This document shows, piece after piece, positions 26,705 to 33,697 of a stretch of DNA of 64,000 bases. The DNA comes from JAAYHV01 sp964400515 (GTDB lineage Bacteria > Bacillota > Clostridia > Peptostreptococcales > Anaerovoracaceae). The first letter of the stretch is position 1, and the number at the start of each line of letters is the position of its first letter. The notes under the pieces are model-generated. The model made no database searches. It was not told where the DNA came from and worked only from the letters and a program-made list of their open reading frames with translations. The position numbers were made by a program, and so were the translations under genes. The stretch lies in contig CAYNTJ010000010.1 of the NCBI GenBank assembly GCA_964400515.1, forward strand, positions 1-64,000, in the 5' to 3' direction.

Positions 26705-26748
26705 ATTAAAGTCAGTTATAACTTTGATTACAGAAAGAGGGGATGTTT

Positions 26749-27276
26749 ATGCTAGAAGAAATTAATCAGCTACCCAAAAAACTTGTTAAAGATATTGATA
26801 TTGATATTGGACGTTTAGGTGTATATTTGGTTCAAGACTTTAACCTGAAATTACTTAAAAGGATGGTGAATTTTGGACTTAATATTTTTGGTGAGTTAGG
26901 AATGGATGAGTGGGGACTTGTGCCCCAAATAAGGCATGGTAATGTGTATGTATTAAAGGAAAAGGAAAAACCGCAGGTTATTGGATTGGCAATCCTTATG
27001 AGGGATTGGGATGAAAATGATAAAGTGTACTTATTTGATTATGCTATTAAAGAAGAACTACAGGGATATGGTCTTGGATTTGAGTTTTTAAGGAGTATTT
27101 CCGAGAACTTGGTGGAACAGGGCTATAAAAAAATGAGCCTTACTGTGGACGTGAATAATGAACCTGCTATACATCTATATAGAGATAAGCTAGGGTTTAA
27201 AATAATTGAATTTAATGAAAACGAGTATGGAGAAGGTCAGGATCGATTTTATATGGAATGGGATATGACCGATTGA
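26749..27276 (+). CDS. GNAT-family N-acetyltransferase
   Basis: A 175-residue acetyltransferase with the acetyl-CoA pyrophosphate loop in ELQGYGLGFEFL near residue 104, followed by the beta5 segment MSLTVDVNNEPAIHLYRDKLGFK typical of the fold. I prefer ATG 26749 over 26743 because AGAGGGG lies at proper spacing. The gene has its own promoter and terminator. The substrate is unknown. Confidence 0.83.
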   Translation: MLEEINQLPKKLVKDIDIDIGRLGVYLVQDFNLKLLKRMVNFGLNIFGELGMDEWGLVPQIRHGNVYVLKEKEKPQVIGLAILMRDWDENDKVYLFDYAIKEELQGYGLGFEFLRSISENLVEQGYKKMSLTVDVNNEPAIHLYRDKLGFKIIEFNENEYGEGQDRFYMEWDMTD

Positions 27277-27292
27277 TTCATTTAAGTTTTTT

Positions 27293-27324
27293 AGGAATTT
27301 ACCTACCGGGTAGGTTCCTTTTTT
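27293..27324 (+). terminator. Terminator after GNAT gene
   Basis: AGGAA and CCTA pair with TAGG and TTCCT around CCGGG with a four-base bulge, followed by T's. Confidence 0.7.
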
Positions 27325-27326
27325 GT

Positions 27327-27354
27327 TTGAAAAAGTTTTTTAGTGGTATATTAA
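27327..27354 (+). promoter_or_regulatory. Possible promoter of a short non-coding transcript
   Basis: TTGAAA and TATTAA are 16 nt apart. They lie between the GNAT terminator and the structured segment at 27361-27449. Confidence 0.45.
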
Positions 27355-27360
27355 TTTCAG

Positions 27361-27449
27361 CGTTGTTATTAGTAATATTCTAATAACCCGTTAATTGCAT
27401 ACCCATAATGTGGGGGAAAAGGAGATGGAACGCCAAGCCATCTTTTTTT
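27361..27449 (+). ncRNA. Possible small structured RNA or leader
   Basis: This segment of about 89 nt has no open frame but can fold. GTTATTAG pairs perfectly with CTAATAAC (about 27376-27398), CCCA pairs with TGGG, and AGATGG pairs with CCATCT before seven T at 27423-27449. It lies between a candidate promoter and the traX gene and does not match a riboswitch class I can name. The GGAACGCCAAGCCATC piece is loosely like a cyclic-di-GMP-I element, but the rest does not fit. It could be a stand-alone RNA or an attenuator for traX. Confidence 0.4.
27423..27449 (+). terminator. Intrinsic terminator upstream of traX
   Basis: AGATGG pairs with CCATCT around a nine-base loop, then a run of T. It ends a transcript before traX and not after a gene. 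Confidence 0.7.
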
Positions 27450-27487
27450 CTTTTTTGTATATGATATAATCTAACTGGGAGGCTTAT

Positions 27488-28168
27488 ATGACTGCATTTT
27501 GGATTAAGATAATAGCTATAATATCTATGACCTTTGACCATGGGGCTTATCATTTAATGGAGCCATCCTTGTGGTACGAAATAATGAGAAGCTTTGGAAG
27601 ACTGGCCATGCCGTTATTTTCATTTTTAATAGCAGAAGGATACCACTATACCAAGAGCATTAAGGGATATTTTTATAGAATATTCATATTTGGCTTGGCC
27701 ATAGAGGCGTTTTTGGTATTGGTATATTTTACAACGGGAGATAATTATTTAATTAATGTAAATATTTTCTTAACACTTTCATTGGGACTTTTATCTTTGA
27801 TAATGCTTAAAAAAGGAAATATTTTCATGGGAATACTTCTTATTACGGCTTCAATTTTTATACCGGTGGATTATGGAACCTATGGTGTTTTATTGATAGT
27901 AGGCTTTGGACTGTTGAGGGATATGCCAAAATCATATATTTATGACGCGTTTTTGATTTTTGCATTAAATGTTATATTCATAGAGATTATTCCGTATTTT
28001 GATTTACCTTATATAGTCAATTTGGATCAAAGACAATGGTATTCCATGCTATCCATAATACCTATAGCCTTGTATAGCGGTGAGGAAGGAAAGAAGCTCA
28101 AATACTTCTTATACATATATTATCCCCTACACTTAATATTTATAATAATGATTTCCCATATAATTTAA
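27488..28168 (+). CDS. TraX-family membrane protein
   Basis: A 226-residue protein with about eight hydrophobic segments that matches the TraX family, named for the F-pilin acetylase of conjugative plasmids. Signature pieces are KIIAIISMTFDH near the N-terminus and RSFGRLAMPLFSFLIAEGY near residue 35-53. Chromosomal Firmicute members have no proven function but are acyltransferase-like. No conjugation genes are nearby. The ATG follows GGGAGGC and a TATAAT lies at 27464-27469. A strong terminator overlaps its stop. Confidence 0.82.
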   Translation: MTAFWIKIIAIISMTFDHGAYHLMEPSLWYEIMRSFGRLAMPLFSFLIAEGYHYTKSIKGYFYRIFIFGLAIEAFLVLVYFTTGDNYLINVNIFLTLSLGLLSLIMLKKGNIFMGILLITASIFIPVDYGTYGVLLIVGFGLLRDMPKSYIYDAFLIFALNVIFIEIIPYFDLPYIVNLDQRQWYSMLSIIPIALYSGEEGKKLKYFLYIYYPLHLIFIIMISHII

Positions 28169-28191
28169 AAAGTTGGCTAAGCCAACTTTTT
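28167..28191. terminator. Bidirectional terminator between traX and the purine permease gene
   Basis: AAAAAGTTGGC pairs with GCCAACTTTTT; it overlaps both convergent stop codons. Confidence 0.85.
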
Positions 28192-29530
28192 AAATTACCA
28201 AAGTATATATTCTGATTGCAAATAGCAAACAGGAAATCCACATCACATAGTGAACATCCCTACCTTTACCCTGTAAGGTTTTGATAATAACATAGGATAG
28301 TATTGAAAACATAATACCGTTTTCTATGGAATAGGTAAAAGGCATTATGGTTATGGCAAAGAAGCCGCTTACTGCACTGGCCATATCGTCTTCAAAATCC
28401 ATTTTCTTTACAATATTCATCATCATAAGCCCAACATAAAGAAGAGCAGGAGCGGTGGCAAATCCCGGGATGGCAAGGAATATTGGAGATAGGAATAAGG
28501 CTAATAATAGCATTACACCTGCAGAGACTGCAGTAAGACCTGTTCTTCCGCCGTTTGCCACTCCCACGTTTGATTCTATATAGCTGGTTACAGTGGATGT
28601 ACCCAGTACACTTCCCATAATTGTACCCAAAGCATCACTCATGAATGCTTTGCCTGCATTTGGCAGCTCATCGTTTTCATCCATAAGCTCTGCTTTCTCC
28701 CCGATACCTATCAAAGCACCCACAGTGTCAAAAAGATCCACATAGAGGAAAGAAAAAACTATAGCGGCAAATTGGATGCCGTTTTCCAAAACATATACCC
28801 AGTTGAACTCAAACAGGTAAGGCTTTGAGGGCATAAAACCATTAGAGAAATCGGGAATTAGACTAAGATCCGATTGATACCAGCCTATTTTTTCCGCAAC
28901 AATACCCAATACCCAGGTAAGTAATATTCCCCAAAGTATTCCGCCTAATATTTTATGATGATGTAATACAACTATTATAAAAAAGCCTATAAGGGACAAA
29001 ATCACCTCCGGAGAGCCTAAATCCCCAAGGGTAATAGCTGTTTGTTCGTTCTTTATTATCGTTCCGTTGGCAAACATGCCGGTTAATGCTATGAATAAGC
29101 CAACCCCCACGGTAATGCCGTATTTAATATTGGAAGGCACCTTATTAACTAAAGTTTCTCTAAATTTAGTAAGTGATAATATTACAAATATTATTCCCTC
29201 CATAAAAACTGCCGTTAATGCTATTTGCCAAGGGTTATCTATGCCCGCTTCGGCCAGTGGCAAACATACCGAATATGTGAAATATGCATTTAATCCCATA
29301 CCGGAAGCAAGAACTATGGGGTATTTAGACCATATACCCATAAGTATTGTGGCAAAGCCGGCTGAAATAGCTGTGGCGGTAAAGACCGCGCCCGGATCCA
29401 TTCCGGCATCTGATAACATTGCAGGATTTACAGCCAGTATATAGGCCATGGATAAAAAAGTAGTAATACCTGCGAAAATTTCAGTAAACACATTGGTGTT
29501 ATTTTTCTCTAGTTCAAAATATTTTTCCAT
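28190..29530 (-). CDS. NCS2 purine permease (PbuG/AzgA-like)
   Basis: A 446-residue transporter of the NCS2/AzgA branch, importing hypoxanthine, guanine or adenine with protons. The family segments are AGITTFLSMAYILAVNP near residue 20, ASGMGLNAYFTY near 75, and SFLYVDLFDTVGALIG near 255, with GTSTVTSYIES near 312. ATG 29530 follows AAAGGAAATG; the frame upstream to 29569 adds an implausible N-terminus. The promoter at 29571-29600 leaves a leader of only about 30 nt, too short for a purine riboswitch. Confidence 0.9.
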   Translation of the reverse strand: MEKYFELEKNNTNVFTEIFAGITTFLSMAYILAVNPAMLSDAGMDPGAVFTATAISAGFATILMGIWSKYPIVLASGMGLNAYFTYSVCLPLAEAGIDNPWQIALTAVFMEGIIFVILSLTKFRETLVNKVPSNIKYGITVGVGLFIALTGMFANGTIIKNEQTAITLGDLGSPEVILSLIGFFIIVVLHHHKILGGILWGILLTWVLGIVAEKIGWYQSDLSLIPDFSNGFMPSKPYLFEFNWVYVLENGIQFAAIVFSFLYVDLFDTVGALIGIGEKAELMDENDELPNAGKAFMSDALGTIMGSVLGTSTVTSYIESNVGVANGGRTGLTAVSAGVMLLLALFLSPIFLAIPGFATAPALLYVGLMMMNIVKKMDFEDDMASAVSGFFAITIMPFTYSIENGIMFSILSYVIIKTLQGKGRDVHYVMWISCLLFAIRIYTLVI

Positions 29531-29570
29531 TACATTTCCTTTAATTATATTAGCGCATAGCACCTTCAAA

Positions 29571-29600
29571 ATTATAGCATTTTTAAATCCTTTTTACCAA
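29571..29600 (-). promoter_or_regulatory. Promoter of purine permease gene
   Basis: On the minus strand TTGGTA and TATAAT are 18 nt apart, ending about 40 nt before the ATG. Confidence 0.65.
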
Positions 29601-29689
29601 TGTTTTTTTATCTTTTTAAAAGACGGGATTATAGGACAGTAATGATTGTAATATGTATAAGGAATGTTAGGTTTGTGGAGGTTAGTCAT

Positions 29690-29827
29690 ATGAAAAAAAG
29701 GATATTAACAGTGATTTTATTATTACTGGTAGTTTTTGTTTTAGGTACTTTAACCTTTTACACCATAAGTAAAAATGATTATCCGTTGGATGATAATACT
29801 TATGAATTTCAACCGGCATTTTATTAA
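29690..29827 (+). CDS. Small single-pass membrane peptide, 45 residues
   Basis: I do not recognise this peptide. It starts MKKRILTVILLLLVVFVLG, a single transmembrane or signal-like segment, followed by a polar tail with an acidic stretch ending FQPAFY. ATG 29690 is preceded by TGGAGG at proper spacing. The last codons lie in one arm of a 14-bp perfect hairpin (29807-29839). The peptide could be a membrane-anchored small protein or a secreted peptide whose signal is most of its length. It sits between the purine permease gene and the surface-protein gene. Confidence 0.6.
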   Translation: MKKRILTVILLLLVVFVLGTLTFYTISKNDYPLDDNTYEFQPAFY

Positions 29828-29839
29828 TGCCGGTTGAAA
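29807..29839 (+). repeat. Perfect 14-bp inverted repeat at the end of the small gene
   Basis: TTTCAACCGGCATT and AATGCCGGTTGAAA flank a five-base spacer. There is no T tract, so it is a poor terminator. The right arm contains the -35 box of the next promoter, so it could be an operator or an RNA 3' stabiliser. Confidence 0.7.
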
Positions 29840-29862
29840 TATTTCACACAATGTGGTATACT
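29834..29862 (+). promoter_or_regulatory. Promoter of the large surface-protein gene
   Basis: TTGAAA and TATACT are 17 nt apart; the -35 box is the right arm of the 14-bp inverted repeat. Confidence 0.7.
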
Positions 29863-29890
29863 AATAAAAATTTCTATTTTGGAGGGCTAT

Positions 29891-32800
29891 ATGAAATTAC
29901 TGCTAAATAAACTTATTAGTATAACAGTTATTGTCACAATGTTATTTGCAACAAATACCCTAATAACATATGGCGAAGATGGAGAAGATGTTACCGATAT
30001 GCTCTATGATATGGATATCACCGTGGAGCAAGATGGTATAGAAATGGATAATGAAAACGGAGATAAAATAAACAGTGATATCCCTATAGATATTCAGGTG
30101 TCCTTTAAAGTACCAGTAATCGGAGACGGGGTATCGGAATATGTGGATAAAAATGATGTGGCTTCCTTTGAAATAGCCAGTGGATTTCAACTGATAGGAG
30201 GGGATGTTTCATTAGACCTGGAGGCTGAAGGCACCAAGGTGGGGACACTGACCCTTTATTCTGATGTAAGCAATAAGGTGATGGCGCAAGTTGTTTTTGA
30301 CGGAGATGATTCTGTTTTCACTGATGTGGGGGAAAACTGGAGTGATGTTACTGTTACCTTTACAAAGTCATTGGAATATGACAAGGATAATTATGATGAT
30401 GGAGAAGGGGATCATGAGGTGGCCTTGCTACAAAAAACATATATAGTTAATGTGCCTCCCCTTCCGATAATAGTATCGGGAGAGAAAACCGGTGTACGCA
30501 GCGGACAGTATATAGATTGGAAGATAGAGGTAGAAGCAAAAAAAGGCGAAGATAGTTATGATTTGGCCGGATATGTGTTAAATGACGATATAACCGATGT
30601 GGGTACATATGTAGAGGGAACTTTTATGGTGGGAACCTCAGAAGACGGAACGGGGGCCACATATCTTCCGGTGGACTTTTTGTCAACTGATACAGAATTA
30701 AATTATGTTTTTCCTGATAATTCGGATGCAAAGCAATACATTTTTTTCAGAACAAAAATAAGTGATGATGATTTTTATACAAACGGCAATAAAACCATAA
30801 CAAACGAAGTAACCGTAACTAACGAAGGGGAAGAGGTCTTTAGTGATGATTATGATTTAAACTATAATGTCACTTGGATATCTAAAAATGTGGTAAGTCA
30901 TAACGATTATACGGGGGAAGTCGTATGGTCAATAACTGCTAATCAATTGGGTGCTACTTTAAATAATGCTGTTATAGCAGATGATTTGGACGACAGACTT
31001 ATTAATGTATCTGCGACCCTGCAAAAATGGGACAGTGACATTGATGATTGGGGTGCCGCAGAACCAATAACTCAAAACGGTAATGACTTTGAATTGGGTG
31101 ATATTAATATGCCGGTATTACTGAAAATAACCGGTTATGTGGATACGGATAATTACAACATAGGACATACGATACAAACCATCGGAAATACTGCTTCCAT
31201 CAGATGGGATGGGCAAGGGCCTATCAGTGCCAACAGCACAGGGGTTGACGTTGGTGTAAATCCGATTTCAAAAAGCAATCCCGCTGATTATTATAATTTA
31301 AAGAATCATACAGTTGATTGGGAAGTGAATATAGTAGATTCAGATGTAAGCTTAAACCTAAGAGTAATGGATCTTTTGGTTTATCAAAACAGCGGATTTG
31401 ATGTAAACGATACATATGATATTACCGATAATTCGGGAACAGCATTAACTCAAGTGACATTGGAGGATATTAAGGAATTAAAACCAAGCTATAACCAAAG
31501 ATACTATGAGGGGTCCTTTGAATCTGAAGATGGTTTGGAGCTTACGGTGCACAAAATAGTCAAGGACGGGAAAATATTGGCGGACCTTTTGGTAGTAACA
31601 GGACCTGAAGGTGCAGGAATTGATGCCACCACCGGAGATAAAAGTTTTTCATACTCCTCTCAAATAACAAATCCTAATATTTATTTAGGGGTTGCCAACA
31701 GAAATATAGTTAATACAGCTACATTGTTTAGCGGTAATACATGGATAAATGAGGATGAGGATACGGCCAGTTACAGGTCAAGAATGTTAAGAAAAGATAT
31801 GCTTACTAGGGATGCTGCTTTGGATATAGATACTTTTAAGAATTCATCAAGGGCAGGTACCGATGATGGCTTTAACTATATCGATAAAACGGCAGTATTT
31901 AGATTACATATTAACTACAACGATATTGATGATGTGGAATCGGATATCAACATGGATCCATTATCACAGCTGGGAGCCATAACTGTTACGGATTCCCTTC
32001 CCGATGGTTGGGAATTTGTGGAAGTCGAAACAGGGAAAATGTTCAAGCTTTATGAGGCAACTCCAAACAGTGACGGATATAATTTGGCCGGAGATGAAGT
32101 CATGGATTATTCATCCTTTATGACTGCGGATTTTGAGACCTCAGGACAGGCGGATTTTCAATTTTCCCAATTGTCAGGCCCATATGTAATTATTGTAAAA
32201 GCCAAAATGACAGACGAAAAGGCGGAAGAGTATTTTAGCAATAATGATGATGAGACCGATAGAAATTTGGTAAGATTAAAAACAGAGAATTGGAGTACCG
32301 GAATATCAAGATTTCAAGATATATTGCTGCAGGGAGATATCTTGACCAAGAATCTTGACAATTTTGAAGACGGAGCCATAAGATGGACAGTTGACTATAT
32401 GCCATATGGCATAGAAAGGCTGGGAACTGAAATAGAAGATACTTTAGATGAAGGTATAGATTTAAGAATTAATTCCCTTGGGGAGCTGGACTTAACCGAT
32501 GATAATATTACGGTAAAAGAGATAACCTTAAATGCAGACGGTACATATAGCGAAGGGGATGCTGTACAGCTTACAATAGGCGACAATATATTCTATAACA
32601 ATGAAACAAGAAAGCTTAGATTCGTAATACCTGATAACAGTAAGGCTTACAGATTTGAGTATGTGACCGATGTAACAGGGAACAGCGGTGACGAAATTAC
32701 CAACAGCGTTAGACTTTTAAACAGTACGGCGGATCCTGATTCTGTTGTTAAGCTTTATTCCATATCAAGATCGGATGTAAGCGTAACCATGACAAAGAGC

Positions 32801-33604
32801 GGATGGATAGAAATAACAAAAATAGATAATGAAGATTCCTTGGTGGAAGGAGCTGAATATACGGTATTTGCAGAAGATGGAGAAACAATAATAAGAAGAG
32901 GGTTAACAGATGCTGACGGTAAGCTGACCATTAGAGGTCTACCGGTGGGAGAATATATACTCAAGGAGACTAAAGCTCCCGACGGGTATAACCTATCGGA
33001 AATATCCTATGATATAGCTGTAACAAATGATGGCACAGTCAAAACTTCAATAGACGGCAAAACCGGTGATGAGGCTAATATTATCACATTGGAAAATGCA
33101 ATTACGGGCACGTCAGGTAATTTGTTGATTACGAAAACATTAGATGGTAATGCCAATGAAACCGATAAGGAATTCGATTTTATCATAAATATCGAAGGAC
33201 TAAATGGGGATTACAGCTATGTGGGCGTTGGCGAGAAGGGAAACGGCATAATATCATTTGTAGAGGGTATGGCAGGGTTTAGCCTAAAAGGCGGAGAAGG
33301 AATTAACATAATTAATTTGCCTAAGGATTTAAACTACAGCATTACCGAAAAGGATTACACTTCTGAAGGATATTCTGTCAGAAGCTTTAATGAATCCGGG
33401 GATGTAGCTGTGGATGAGACGGTGGAAATAAGCTTTGTCAATACTAAAAATATATATGAATATCCTGAGGTCGAGGAGAAGACTGATGAACCCCTATCAC
33501 CGGAAACAGGAGATAATAGAATACTATATATTCTAGGTGTTATAATTATATTAACTATCTCTATGATGGCAGTGGTTGAATTTAAATATATAAAGAGCAA
33601 ATAG
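29891..33604 (+). CDS. Cell-wall-anchored Cna-B surface protein with SPETG sorting signal
   Basis: A 1237-residue secreted protein. The signal peptide (about 1-27, ending near TYGED) follows ATG 29891 with GGAGGGC upstream. Residues about 35-960 look like a series of beta-sandwich collagen-binding or DUF11-like modules with TVTDSLPDGW and EDTLDEGIDLRI segments. A Cna-B/SpaA domain (about 970-1050) has LKETKAPDGY, the isopeptide-forming Glu motif, and a pilin-linkage-like domain follows. The tail SPETGD (about 1200), a hydrophobic span and KYIKSK form a sortase signal. The (S/P)PxTG type is that used by the sortase of Clostridioides difficile. It is probably an adhesin or backbone pilin; no sortase gene is in the window. 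Confidence 0.88.
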   Translation: MKLLLNKLISITVIVTMLFATNTLITYGEDGEDVTDMLYDMDITVEQDGIEMDNENGDKINSDIPIDIQVSFKVPVIGDGVSEYVDKNDVASFEIASGFQLIGGDVSLDLEAEGTKVGTLTLYSDVSNKVMAQVVFDGDDSVFTDVGENWSDVTVTFTKSLEYDKDNYDDGEGDHEVALLQKTYIVNVPPLPIIVSGEKTGVRSGQYIDWKIEVEAKKGEDSYDLAGYVLNDDITDVGTYVEGTFMVGTSEDGTGATYLPVDFLSTDTELNYVFPDNSDAKQYIFFRTKISDDDFYTNGNKTITNEVTVTNEGEEVFSDDYDLNYNVTWISKNVVSHNDYTGEVVWSITANQLGATLNNAVIADDLDDRLINVSATLQKWDSDIDDWGAAEPITQNGNDFELGDINMPVLLKITGYVDTDNYNIGHTIQTIGNTASIRWDGQGPISANSTGVDVGVNPISKSNPADYYNLKNHTVDWEVNIVDSDVSLNLRVMDLLVYQNSGFDVNDTYDITDNSGTALTQVTLEDIKELKPSYNQRYYEGSFESEDGLELTVHKIVKDGKILADLLVVTGPEGAGIDATTGDKSFSYSSQITNPNIYLGVANRNIVNTATLFSGNTWINEDEDTASYRSRMLRKDMLTRDAALDIDTFKNSSRAGTDDGFNYIDKTAVFRLHINYNDIDDVESDINMDPLSQLGAITVTDSLPDGWEFVEVETGKMFKLYEATPNSDGYNLAGDEVMDYSSFMTADFETSGQADFQFSQLSGPYVIIVKAKMTDEKAEEYFSNNDDETDRNLVRLKTENWSTGISRFQDILLQGDILTKNLDNFEDGAIRWTVDYMPYGIERLGTEIEDTLDEGIDLRINSLGELDLTDDNITVKEITLNADGTYSEGDAVQLTIGDNIFYNNETRKLRFVIPDNSKAYRFEYVTDVTGNSGDEITNSVRLLNSTADPDSVVKLYSISRSDVSVTMTKSGWIEITKIDNEDSLVEGAEYTVFAEDGETIIRRGLTDADGKLTIRGLPVGEYILKETKAPDGYNLSEISYDIAVTNDGTVKTSIDGKTGDEANIITLENAITGTSGNLLITKTLDGNANETDKEFDFIINIEGLNGDYSYVGVGEKGNGIISFVEGMAGFSLKGGEGINIINLPKDLNYSITEKDYTSEGYSVRSFNESGDVAVDETVEISFVNTKNIYEYPEVEEKTDEPLSPETGDNRILYILGVIIILTISMMAVVEFKYIKSK

Positions 33605-33612
33605 GTAAATTT

Positions 33613-33645
33613 AACCCCATGATAATCAAATATCATGGGGTTTTT
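33613..33645 (+). terminator. Terminator after the surface-protein gene
   Basis: ACCCCATGATA pairs with TATCATGGGGT around six bases, followed by T's. Confidence 0.88.
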
Positions 33646-33647
33646 GT

Positions 33648-33676
33648 TTGCTAATTTATACAATCCGTAATATAAT
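33648..33676 (+). promoter_or_regulatory. Promoter of hybrid kinase 1
   Basis: TTGCTA and a perfect TATAAT are 17 nt apart. The predicted start is near 33683, leaving only about 15 nt before the ATG. Confidence 0.65.
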
Positions 33677-33697
33677 AAAAGTGTGGTCGCCTAATAT

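Noticed and set aside
27400..27449. Resemblance to a cyclic-di-GMP-I riboswitch (GGAACGCCAAGCC)
   Set aside because: Only a short piece matches; the second helix and tetraloop receptor are missing and the segment forms a terminator instead.
29531..29575. Purine riboswitch before the NCS2 permease gene
   Set aside because: The predicted leader is only about 30 nt, too short for the aptamer.
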